The notes under the pieces are model-generated. The model was not told where the DNA came from, searched no databases, and worked only from the letters and a program-made list of their open reading frames with translations. A stretch of 64,000 bases of DNA from Xestospongia bergquistia (taxonomy: Eukaryota; Porifera; Demospongiae; Haplosclerida; Petrosiidae): NCBI GenBank assembly GCA_963965975.1, contig OZ014412.1:8556708-8620707 (forward strand), in the 5' to 3' direction. Positions 1 through 10,440 of the stretch are shown in pieces. The translations under genes and the position numbers were made by a program. Each line of letters starts with the position of its first letter. Within the stretch, counting starts at the first letter, position 1.

Positions 1-189
1 ATCATTGGTTCTTTCATTTGTTGTTTGTCGTTGTCTTTGTTCTTTTTTTTTTGTTGTGGGTGCTGTAAAAGAACAGCATTTAGTTGGTGATACAGCCCAC
101 CAGGAAAACTTAAAACTCAAGGTGTTCACTCAACTTACTCAAGTTTTATTAACTTGATTAATAGTTGAACTTCTTGTACACAATCAACT

Positions 190-1180
190 GCTGGATGTAA
201 ATGCTAAGACCTTTAGAAAATCATATTGTGTATACTTCATCTAACAAGATTCTAAAAGTGTACTGCAGATTCAATCAATGCTATAGCACTCATTGTCATC
301 GTGGTTCTTTTTGAGCTAAAATTATGTAAATTCACTGAAACTTGATTACATCAAATTAATTACATCAAATGAAAAAGAAATGTACATTCGATCAAAATGT
401 TTTATGGTGCTTATGTTATTAAAAATTAATTATAAATTAGAATAATTTGCCCACGTAAGTCCATAAAACTTGCTATGGCATGAAAATTTTACATGTAAAA
501 ATATTCCATTTGAATTAAACAAGAAAAATTATCGAATGCTTTGCCATTGCACAAATACAAAATACTACATGTATTCTGGGATTTTTTCATTTTGAGTTCA
601 TACAAGTGCATAAGGTGTGTGCACTCGTCAATATTAAAAAAAAATACAAATGTTCACTGTAACAATGTCTCTATATTGCTACCCTGAACTGACTCAGGGA
701 TTAACAATTTGATCCCTGGATGTGAATGCAAAGTCTAGCTGTTGAAAATCTCAGTTGTGTATATACTCCTGTACTCCTGCACTCCATCTAACAAAGTGTA
801 TTGTAGATTCCTCAAAAGCCAAAAACCAGGAGAGAACCCCTTGCAACACTCAATCAATGCTTATAGCTTTTATTGTTGTTCTTTGAGCTAAAATTAAATT
901 AATTTCTTCAAATTCACTTAATCTTTCACTGGATGATCATTTCATCTATTGAGAAGAAACATCAAACGTTTCTATGGTGCTTGTGTTAAAAACAATTAAA
1001 GACTACAATGATTTGCCCACATAAGCCTGCCAAACTTGTGGTGGTTCTTGTCATGAAAATTTTACATGTAAAAATATTTCATTTGAATTAAACAAGAAAG
1101 ATTATCGAATGCTTTGCCATTGCACAAATACAAAATACTACATGTATTCTGGGATTTTTTCATTTTGAGTTCATACTGTT
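190..1180. repeat. Direct duplication of a ~410-460 bp non-coding block
   Basis: Bases ~190-602 and ~716-1180 are two diverged copies of one block. They share a landmark beginning TTATCGAATGCTTTGCCATT followed by CACAAATACAAAATACTACA, which is identical in both (at ~530 and ~1102). The first part of each copy is more diverged and contains indels. I see no open reading frame conserved between the copies, so this looks like a non-coding local duplication or two copies of an unrecognised dispersed element. Confidence 0.75.
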
Positions 1181-3090
1181 TCATGTTGGATAGGCATCTC
1201 CGTTAGTGAAAATGATATTATGCAACAGTGATGTTGTACATGAGCTTATACAATATTACTGCTGAATGATTATTAGCTGTACATGGACCTAGAGCTTTGC
1301 TTGTATGCAAGCTCTGAGTCCATGGAATCATGCACCATGCATCCATTTGAGTTATGAACACTTAATAGGTTCCTCAGATCAATTCGCAGATATTCAACAG
1401 GTGAGTCATTCATTTAAAATGGCAATTGAAGAAAAAGGTCATTCATTCATACCATTTCTTTCAGAGCACTTAAAATCTATTTTAATATATATTTTGAGTA
1501 AATGACATTTTTGATCTGATAGTTTCATAGCCCTCTAAGACATCTTTGTACTAATATCCATAATGCTATATTTGTGACAAAACTGAAGGACTACAAATAT
1601 AATCTGTAAAACAATTAACAGGAAGTGATAAATGATGTCATTGTTGATGTCAAGAATTGTTATAATAGAACATGTATTTGTATAATTAGAACTGTAATTT
1701 TGAATTACACGTAACCCACAGATGACTTCACAGGGTGAAAATTGTATTCATTAAATCCTTTAAAGTGCAAAATTTGAAGTATATCAACAATATGATATTA
1801 AAAGTGAGGTAACTTTTTGATATGTTATTTGAAAATTTTATAAAACAATCTTCATCCACAGAATTCAATCATTAAAGTAAAGATCCCTTTTAAAGGTAAT
1901 CATCCTTGAAACAATAAGTTTCTTAGAAACTGATAAAGGGTATGATATGTTGGTCAGATCTAACACAATCAATGATTATATGTGGATTTAGAGTTTATGT
2001 AGGAAAACAAGGACACAACAATGAATTGAAGTTAAGTGATAATGTTGTGATGGCCCTTATATGGGTAATTATTGGAATTAACTGTACTACATGTATTAAG
2101 ACAAAAGGACAGATAAAAACGTTTTCATGTCCTTTCAAGACTACTACCTCTAAGAAATTGCAATGTATTTCAGTGTGTTGTTAATATTTAGCAGATGTTG
2201 CTATAACAAATACATACATTATATCATAACACATACCTTCAGTAAGAAACACAAAGTCTTTCATTAGGACAAAGTTAACGTGATAGCTTATTGATAACTT
2301 GTAAGAGTCATAGCCATCTTTTTCAGCCCCTGACATTCATCATCAAATAATGTCACACTATCACATGAAGGAAGAAAGATAGAGTAAACGTAATGTGTGT
2401 TACAATAAAAGAAGACAGCTAATATATATCTACTGGAGATGTCAGGAATGTAAAAAGTACCTATGCTACACGAGGAAGCTAGTTGTTTCCTACATTTTGT
2501 CATAAGACAGAGAACATATAGCAAATTTACTTTATCTTCAAACAAGCTCCAATATAGAAAATATAATCAACATCTACTAACACATATTCGTTATACATAG
2601 CATAAACCAACGAAAGATTTACATACTAAACGCTTATACACTAAAAGTGTCACAATTTAAAAACACTCTCAAAAACTCACTCATTTAACCTTGAAAATTC
2701 TCGCAAAGATAGCAGAAACACTTCCAAATCATCGTTGAATTGGTTTATTGACTGCTGTTGCATTAGAAATCTCTGACGTTTCTTTCTTTTGAGAAATTGA
2801 TTACGTCATACTATAATATAATGCGCATGGGCAATTCCGTTAATAAAGGATACTAGAGGAGGCGACATGATTGCCACCTATTGTTTTGCATATGACACCT
2901 ATAAAGGAATGGCTATCATGCCCATGGTAAAAGTTAGCCTTCATCAATAGTGAAAAAATGGGTTTTCAATATTAATAGGATAGTTGTATGTTAGACATAC
3001 AAAAATGTTACTTTATTGCTGGTAACTTTTTAGTCCTGGTAACTTTTTAGTCCAACTCAACAAACTCAGCAACCAATACTTTTTTACTGC
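1181..3090. other. No gene recognised
   Basis: AT-rich sequence. The open frames of up to 85 codons in this stretch have no recognisable motif, no plausible splice partners and low-complexity composition, so I treat them as chance. A short ATG frame at 2867-2950 (27 codons) lies just upstream of the doubtful gene at 3093 and could be an upstream ORF. Confidence 0.4.
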
Positions 3091-3092
3091 AT

Positions 3093-4206
3093 ATGGATAA
3101 TGACAAACTGCTGTTAAGAGAGGTGAGTGAGATTTCAATGGCACATAATTATTATGAACTTTATGATAATTTAGGGCTCAACAAGAGAAGCAGAATTAGC
3201 GCCTTTTTAAAGTTACGTTGCTGTACGTTAGCAAGGCCCACCTAAGTCTGCAACATTAATTAAATTAAATTCAAGGTGCATTTTAAGTTTTACACCTGCT
3301 CAGTCTCTTGTTACTTTCTTGATGGTTGAAAATAGAGACATTAAAGAAATTGTCAAGTTGTGATTGATGGTGAGTGTTTGATTATATTGTATTTATGTAT
3401 CTACATGTTTTAAGTAACAATTAGTTGAACATGTGTGATTTTCACTCTTATTAGTATTACTGTAGTTAATATAATTATGTCAATTAGTGCGTGTTTCTTT
3501 ATAGACGGAAATCCTACACAGGGAGGGGGGCCCTCTACATCTTCCACTGGTAAGCCATATTAAACTTATACTATAGTAGTAGTTGACATTGTGTTTTAGC
3601 TGTAATAGATCACCTAGTCTCGCCTTTATTAGACACAAGTCTGTTGTGTTGTAACACAAATTAAAGTTATACTATAGTAGTAGTTAACATTGTGTGTTAG
3701 TTGTAATAGATCACCTAGACACACCTTTATTAGACACAAGTCTGTTGTGTTGTAACACAATTTAAACATGTTTGTATGATATATTGTGTAGGGTGTGTAA
3801 TCTTTACAATACAATTTTTATTACTCACAATAGTTTTATCAATGGGCATGCTCAATACATACATGTGTTTACTCTTGCAATAGTTTGTGTTCATGTTTGT
3901 GTTCATGATATATATACATCCATTATGTATATATGTTTAGGTACGTGGTGGAGAGCTCTCAGTATGTTATGAAGCAGTTACTGCAAAATCCCTCAAATTG
4001 TTCCAAAATATCCTCTTTTGACTTCACCTACTCCTCCTCCTAAACCTCCACGACAAAAATGGCGACATGTTGTACTGGGTGTTCTAGATGACTATGATGA
4101 AGATGAAGAAGAAGAAGAGAAACAAGAAATACAAAAGGAAAAGTGGAAATCACATCGAAAACACAAACGTCTTATCTCACATCTCCTAGCAGAGCTATTT
4201 ATGTAG
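3093..4206 (+). CDS. Doubtful small multi-exon gene, unknown product
   Basis: Gene-like signals are present but the product is not recognised. A possible first exon starts with ATG at 3093 (MDNDKLLLRE) and ends at a perfect donor, GAG|GTGAGT, at 3122. An exon at 3505-3549 is flanked by a pyrimidine-rich TTTCTTTATAG acceptor and a CTG|GTAAGC donor. A further exon begins after TTTAG at 3941. All three frames stay open across the junction of the last two exons, so the true frame cannot be decided. A downstream open stretch ending at 4206 reads a proline-rich segment, then DDYDEDEEEEE, then a lysine-rich end. Nothing between 3123 and 3504 joins cleanly to the first exon. This may be a real small gene with a missed exon, or a decayed one. 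Confidence 0.25.
3560..3765. repeat. Two-copy tandem repeat, ~98 bp
   Basis: Two adjacent copies, ~3562-3658 and ~3660-3763, share TATACTATAGTAGTAGTT, the run TAATAGATCACCTAG and ACACAAGTCTGTTGTGTTG with few mismatches. The repeat lies in the putative intron of the doubtful gene around it. It looks like a recent local tandem duplication. Confidence 0.85.
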
Positions 4207-4649
4207 CAATTATATAATGGGTTATGTTGACTTGACTGTATTGCAATTGTAAACATATATTTAATCACTGGTATATTGGGGTTAATCCCTTTAATTTTGT
4301 GTAATTAAACTCATCAACTTTGTCCAAATAACTACCTAAATATATATTAAAACAAGAAATACAAAAGGACTATTCACTTGTACAAAATATCAACACACAA
4401 GTGCTTTGCAACTATCTCTATATAAAGCAGTTAGCTATTAAACTGGGTACTATAGATACCAGTAATACTAATGTTATTTTGTCATTAAGGGTACACTATA
4501 CTGACACAAGTTGTTTCAATAAACATGCACAGCATGATGTTCTTAATATTAAAAGGTTACAATAAGTTAGAGCTCTTTGTTGTTTACTAGTCTATATACT
4601 GTAGATTCAATGTAATGTAAGAAATAAACTCGAATAAATAAATTATGAC

Positions 4650-4925
4650 AGGATATGCGAACTTAACACACACAGCACCTTTATCGATTTCACATCATCT
4701 GATAATATTTACATATACATCATAATCATGATTAATCTCAGACAAAACTCAGTACAATCAAAATCTTAGCATTTAAATCTTGAACATACACAACTGACAA
4801 TGACAACAAGGTTTTTTTAGCAGAATGCTACACAACCATGCATAGCAACTTTTACCAATAGATAATATGCATAATTATGTAATAATAGAAAGTCAAAGGT
4901 CAACAGTCAAGAAGTAAGTAAATAG
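4650..4925. repeat. Dispersed repeat, copy 1 (partner at 8930-9190)
   Basis: About 265 bp are nearly identical to 8930-9190, from ACTTAACACACACAGCACCT to AAAGGTCAACAGTCAAGAAG, with roughly a dozen differences. The partner copy sits inside an intron of the TM2D1-like gene. No coding frame or clear terminal inverted repeat was found, so it may be a short non-autonomous element or a fragment of a larger one. Confidence 0.85.
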
Positions 4926-5229
4926 TATTATGTCAAGCTGTTAGCTGTTGGGAAAACAGTCAGCATGCAACATGATGTGGGAGGACCAGAAAATTATAAA
5001 CGCAGAAGACAAGCAGAACAGTCAACATTTATTGAAGTATATAATCAGATATTGTTGATTTTACTAAACAGACTTTTACATGTATATAATATGATCCATG
5101 AAATGATAATCAAAGTTAGATCATACTATTATTAGTGCTATTAGCACTTTACTTAACACTACATTGACCAGTACTCAATTTTGAATCTTAATTTTTGTAT
5201 ATATAAAATAATTTTCTATGAAAAAAAAA

Positions 5230-6090
5230 AATTACTCTCTTGCCATTTTCTACACACTTTGAAAGGAAATCATTTATTGCCATAAACTATTCCAAATTTG
5301 TCCGAAGCAATACCAAAACTGAATTTATATGTATTATCCAATGACATGCATATTCACCAAGTTTCAAACTGATTAGTCTCATGTGATCACCAACACTATC
5401 ATGAACCATGTAATCCATAACATAAGTAATGTAATATTCATCTCCACAGCAATAGTTACTTTGATGTATATGTTATCACAGCAACTATCACCATGGTAAT
5501 AATTACCATAACAATGTTACTTACTATAGCAACACTTTACAGTTTGCTTGCATCATCATAGCAACATTACTTACAAGTATTACACTATAACTATTAGGCC
5601 AACTATTATTTCAGAATTGTTATGAACAATGTCAAAATGTACCAGATAATTAATTAATGACCATTGTTAATTTGAATGCGCTATTGACAAGTTGCACCAA
5701 AAATAATTTTTATCATTGTGTGAAATGTTTAGACTCTGACCATTTTCTACATACAAATTTTGGAAGAAAATCATTTGTTGTCATAGCTATTCCAAATTTA
5801 TCTGAAACAATACCAAACCTACCAAATATTTAATTTATGATGATTGTTTAATTTCTATGCAAGTTTTGAAACCAATTGGACACATGAAATCCTTGGAACC
5901 ATGCAAATGGCAACATCACATACACTGTATGTCATTGTATAATACTTTAGCAATAATTTGAGTTATCATAACTATTACCATGGTAACAACCATCATCACA
6001 ACATTACCATAGCAACATCATATATATATCATCACAACAACATTACCATAGAAACATCATATATATCACCATAGCAACATAACTTTTGAG
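5230..6090. repeat. Degenerate tandem repeat with CCATAGCAAC clusters
   Basis: Two degenerate units can be traced, at ~5235-5640 and ~5740-6090. Each starts near CCATTTTCTACA and passes through a GAAAATCATTTATTGCCATA-like segment and ATTCCAAATTTGTC. Each ends in a cluster of CATAGCAAC, ACCATGGTAA and AACATTACCATAG motifs. A third, more diverged unit lies at 7205-7690. The sequence CCATGGTAAC next to GCAACTATCA resembles palindromic RFX X-box sites. No protein is encoded. Confidence 0.6.
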
Positions 6091-6428
6091 TGAAGACATA
6101 TTATAGACATTTGGTAGCACATGTACAAAATGTTATAAATAGCAATAGACAATTTATAACAGTAAATCCTCTTTATTTTCTACCTTCAACATCTTATCTT
6201 TGAAGTGACTTATTAACTGACGTTTGTGCTTTTCCTAGAGTGTACATAGAGCTCTATTCTTTATAAAGTGTTAAGTTTTATGTTATGAATAAAATTAATA
6301 TAAATTAAAAGATTCAAAATTCAACTGTATTTGCTTTTTAGTTTATTCATTTGTATTTGACAAATGTAGTATGCACATACTTGGAAAAAAGGTTATGAAA
6401 GTAATTTGGGTTATAATGACACAATAAA

Positions 6429-6846
6429 TCATTGTTTAATTTTATACTTTCTTTTTAAATGTTTTATTCTTCTATCTCTGTAATAATCTCTTATGTAAGA
6501 TTCCAAATAATGGGCTCTGCTAACTCGTCCATCATACTTCAAATTCTTTTTTATAAATTGTTTGAATCTTGCTCTGTCATCGTTGACTATTTTATAACTT
6601 ATTTCATATTCTTTAGCAATGAAATAACAATATATTATTTCAGTGAGACCATAAACTTTCAAACCATTCACTTGTAACTCACATATCTTTTTTTTGGCCA
6701 TAGTTTGCAGTGGTTTTGGTTGATCTGTTGTAACAAATCATCATAAGACAATAATAATTATATGTCAATTTACATTCAAAAACCACTGCTTCATTATTGT
6801 CTTGTTTATTCACAAATTGGGCAAAATACTGTCTGAACAGAGCCAT
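6429..6846 (-). CDS. Two-exon small basic protein, unknown function (122 aa)
   Basis: Reading on the minus strand, exon 1 is 6846-6774, starting at ATG in the context AACAAGATGG. A 49-bp intron follows (GTAAATTG to TTACAACAG, 6773-6725), then exon 2 at 6724-6429 ending in TAA. The two exons total 369 nt and join in frame only when this intron is removed, which is strong support. The predicted protein begins MALFRQYFAQF. Its middle contains a hydrophobic and aromatic stretch (EIIYCYFIAKEY), and its C-terminal third is very basic and tyrosine-rich, ending KRKYKIKQ. I do not recognise the family. The amphipathic N-terminus could be a mitochondrial targeting sequence (inference). The gene lies within the degenerate repeat region, between units. 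Confidence 0.6.
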
Positions 6847-7204
6847 CTTGTTTTGAATGGGCTGGGTCAATTATGAGTGGGCGTGGTAATGACACACCCA
6901 AGTGACCCAACCAAGATGCCATTTTTGCTTTCCATTTTTTGCTGACACAGTGGAATAACACTGAAAGTACATTGGCATACCTGCATGTATGCTTCTGAGA
7001 AATAAGATGTCAGTTGTATATACCTGAATTGTTTGTTTCATGACATTATAGATGTAATGCTAGGAAAATATACTGTAATCTATATTTGCTGTTTGGAGAG
7101 AAATGTTAATCATTATAACAATGAAATTTGAAAATGCTAAAGAACTCATCAAAACTTACAAATTATCAAAGCCTACAAATTTAATATGAAACCATAATAT
7201 AAGC

Positions 7205-7690
7205 AACCTGATATACATCACCATAGCAACAGTGACTTAAATGATAACATGTGTTTACTGTTATCATAGCAACTATCACCATGGTAACAATCGCTATAAC
7301 AACATTACCATAGCAACAACATACAGAAATACAACCATAGCAACATTACACTTATATGTATTACAATATAACAATTATTGTTTCAGAATTAAACTAATTT
7401 ATTTTGTTTTAATTTTGCTATGAATAATATCAAAACTTACCAGATACTTAATTAATGACCATTGTTCAATTCCAATCCATTATTGACAAGTTTTTGCTAA
7501 TGATCAATTTTCCACCAAAAAGTGAAGAATTTTGTCACAGTGCCCATTTGTATACATTTTGGAAGAAAACCGTTTATTGCCAACCCTTCCAAACTTGTTG
7601 AAAACAATGCTCAAACCTGCTATATAATGAATTCATATGTATTGCAAATACATGAAATCAGCAACATAATATAAATCACCATAGCAACAG
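7205..7690. repeat. Third degenerate unit of the CCATAGCAAC repeat
   Basis: The stretch parallels 5440-5900: clusters of CACCATAGCAACA and ACCATGGTAACAAT, then TAATTAATGACCATTGTT, then TTTTGGAAGAAAA and ATTGCCAACCCTTCCAAA. It ends at 7677-7690 with another CACCATAGCAAC. The copy is diverged by indels. The small open frame at 7241 is part of the repeat and is not credible as a gene. Confidence 0.55.
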
Positions 7691-7698
7691 TTTCATAA

Positions 7699-8040
7699 TC
7701 AACAACATGTCTTATTATAACGAATATTATTAAATTGTTCATCAGTATAAATAATAAGTGACCTGTATGTCTTTTTAGTTGATGCACTTTCCTCAACAAT
7801 ATATGAACCAGACAATGATCTTTTATATTGATACAAGGACTTTACACGTCTGTCTTCCTGTATTCGTTGCTCATGACATGTTGGTTCTAATTTCATTTGA
7901 TAATTCTTGATTGAGCCTCTATATCAGGTCTCATTTCTGATGTTTCTTGAATAGATTTTTCTTAGTTATTTGGTCCTTTATCAGTTTTACTAACTGGAGT
8001 TGCCTGCTTTTGCATTCCAGTTGAAGTGACAAGAGATGAT
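7699..8040 (-). pseudogene. Decayed coding-like stretch, unknown product
   Basis: On the minus strand a protein-like frame with charged, non-repetitive composition runs from ~8040 to ~7915 (…QATPVSKTDKGPNN, a stop, then EKSIQETSEMRPDIEAQSR). It continues in a different frame from ~7896 to 7699 (…HEQRIQEDRRVKSLYQYK…). Two frames and at least two internal stops make an intact exon unlikely. An ACAG|GTCACT sequence could be an old donor. No family is recognised. It may also be chance, since the composition is AT-rich. Confidence 0.25.
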
Positions 8041-8497
8041 TGTGTCAATTAGAGGGCTAAGAGGAATGTGTATTTTTCTCCCTTGGCATTTATTCAATGT
8101 GTCACAAAGGTGTTTGTGTGATATGACTGTTCTTCTTTCCCTTCTCTTTCCCACTCAACAGATCTAAGAGTTTATTTACTACTTCATTAGTCTCTTATAG
8201 TTTTAATATATTCATTTAGTAATGTATTTGCATGTTATTGACATTTACAGATACAATTGGACAATGTTTATGATCTGGAAGTCCTTAAAAGTAATTGTAA
8301 TAACAACAACATCATGAAGTATTATTATAGTAGCTGTCCAATTATTTTCAATTTACATTGTGTCAAATAGTTTGTATAATAAATTAGTATAATTATATTG
8401 CTAAAATAGAATTAGAACAACATGTATTAAGTACAAACACAATAATCTTTTCAACACAATAGTACAATTATAGTAATAGTAGTTTATTAATATAGTA

Positions 8498-8847
8498 CTA
8501 TACACAAGGAGCATCAGACACTTCAAGATAGGAGTTTGTTGTATTAACTTTAGATATTAGTGGACCATAAAAAGCAGCATAATATGCTGATCGGTCTGAT
8601 GGTCCTACAGCCTGTACTAAAATGAGAAGAAAGTCAACTAATTGTCCAACAAAGAAAAAACCAATAGTACAGAGTTTAAGAAGTCCTAAATAAAGGGATA
8701 ATTATATAAGTATATATTAGTGACCATATTCTTACCAATAGCTGGGTATCCCAGGTAGAATCTGTCGATACCAAACATTCCCAGAAAGAGAGAGAGAGCC
8801 ACTGCAACTAAATAGTTATATCTCTGGCCATTCCTATGAATAAACAG

Positions 8848-8891
<44 letters not shown>

Positions 8892-10024
8892 GTATATATA
8901 TATAGCAGGACAGAGTGAAGGACTAACTTAACACACACAGCACCTTTATCGACTTCACATCATCTGATAGTATTTACATATACATCATAATCATGATTAA
9001 TCTCAGACAAAACTCAGCACAATCAAAATCTTAGCATTTAAATCTTGAACATACACAACTGACAATGACAACAAGGTTTTTTTAAGCAGAATGCTACACA
9101 GCCATGCATAGCAATCTTTTACCAATAGATAATATGCATAATTATGTAATAATAGAAGGTCAAAGGTCAACAGTCAAGAAGTAAATAGTACTAGTAATAG
9201 AGTTAGGACTAAGTTTAGATGATTTTATAGAATTGCCAAAATAGAAAAAGAGGTCCCCAGAGGACATTAAGAACAAATAAACTATGTACATACTTCCAAT
9301 CCAATTAAAGAACTATCTTTAGTGATCATTTACTGTCGATTTTAATGCTTACAAGTGGGTATGATAGATCTAAGAAGTCTTTATTGAATGAGAAATTGCC
9401 ACTTAATCTACAAGAATAATGTCAAAGTAAACTGTCCTGGATGCTGTGGTTGGATCACCTGAAATGTGTGGACGAATATTCGAATACTACAATTTGATTG
9501 GACCATTAGATAAAGACAATAATTAATACAAGTGTAACTTTGATATGACATCAGACTCTTTCATGTTTAGACTGGGAATATGTTGTATTTAGGTCTTTTC
9601 TACACATTATATCATGTCCCAATTAATAATATAGCTATTGTCAACTAACACATATCGACATGGCTCTTCTTTACAGAAGACATTTTGACCAGGATCATAG
9701 TCGGAGTTGCCACATGTAATGTTAGGCGCTGCATAACACGGAACAAGTACAGTACCATTAGATCTACATCCTATAACAGTCTGTGTATTGGAATCAACAC
9801 TAGGAGACTCACAGTAATATCTATTATTGGTACAGTTGAGGAGTAAACATTGATAAAAGTTACTACTTTTGTCTATTAAGTCATCAATGGTTAGGATACT
9901 GTCCTGGTAGAAGAGATTGCTGACACTCTTCTTGTGATGAGGGAAGAGGGTCACAAGAAGCGATGACTAACAATAGTAGACGAAAAGAGAGAAAACAGAA
10001 TAGGAGGAATCTGGCCATCTTCAT
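8498..10024 (-). CDS. TM2D1: TM2 domain-containing protein 1-like (TM2D1), complete, 193 aa
   Basis: Four minus-strand exons (10024-9900, 9820-9650, 8833-8736, 8685-8498) total 582 nt and all phases join. The protein has a signal peptide (MKMARFLLFCFLSFRLLLLV), then a Cys-rich lumenal or extracellular region with CYAAPNITC. The TM2 module follows: a first helix (VAVALSLFLGMFG), the DRFYLGYPA turn, and a second helix (LLKLCTIGFFFVGQLVDFLLI). The C-terminal signature QAVGPSDRSAYYAAFYG is what distinguishes TM2D1 from TM2D2 and TM2D3. It is an integral membrane protein; family members are linked to Notch signalling and amyloid-peptide binding in animals (established knowledge). Introns are 79, 816 and 50 bp; the 816-bp intron hosts a dispersed repeat and an (AT)n tract. 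A second ATG lies at 10018. The gene is head-to-head with ANKS3. Confidence 0.92.
8850..8898. repeat. (AT)n microsatellite in TM2D1 intron
   Basis: A nearly pure AT dinucleotide tract of about 40 bp, followed by a short imperfect continuation, lies just upstream of the acceptor of the third TM2D1 exon. Confidence 0.9.
8930..9190. repeat. Dispersed repeat, copy 2 (partner at 4650-4925)
   Basis: Near-identical to 4650-4925, differing by single-base changes and a few small indels such as one extra T in the poly-T run. It lies wholly within the 816-bp TM2D1 intron, so it either inserted into the intron or was copied out of it. The intron also holds further AT-rich sequence up to 9640 without recognisable content. 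Confidence 0.85.
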
Positions 10025-10440
10025 CAGCAATAAATAAACAAGATGGGAGGGGTTAATAAATTACCACACCTTCACCACGTGGTCTAGCATGTTGTTATTA
10101 TTCATATAAATTAATTATTTATTATTATAACTAGTAATTTGTATTGAGGCTCCACCTATTGAAATCTAAAATATAAAAGCTGTTTCATCTAGACGTAACT
10201 TAGATAGCCATTACCTTCTCCATTAAAGAAGACGAGCTATCTTTTGTCTTGACTCAAATCACCAGATAAATCTACTCTGCAGACATAACTTTGACTAGAT
10301 CAATGAGTGAGTATAGTATTACTATCTATAGTGATAAAACGTTTAGTCAACTTTTATTGTTTAGTTTGTCAAAGGAGCAGATACTCTGACTCAATTTCAT
10401 CATTGTAATTTGCTGTGGATCCTTCATTATCCTTTTAATA
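10025..10440. promoter_or_regulatory. Divergent promoter region between TM2D1 and ANKS3
   Basis: Only 416 bp separate the start codons of two divergently transcribed genes, so both promoters must lie here or overlap it. A CACGTGG E-box-like site occurs at ~10077. A short upstream ORF (ATG at 10303, 28 codons, stop before 10390) precedes the ANKS3 start. The sequence CAATGA|GTGAGTAT at ~10304 could be the donor of a 5' UTR intron, with GGAGCAG at ~10373-10379 as a possible acceptor. No TATA box is obvious. Confidence 0.5.

Noticed and set aside
1942..2545. Open frames of 80 and 85 codons
   Set aside because: No motif, unlikely codon composition, no supporting splice signals; treated as chance in AT-rich DNA.
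5440..7690. Possible CRISPR-like array because of the recurring CATAGCAAC motif
   Set aside because: Spacing is irregular, repeats are short and variable, and all other features are eukaryotic; it is a degenerate tandem repeat.
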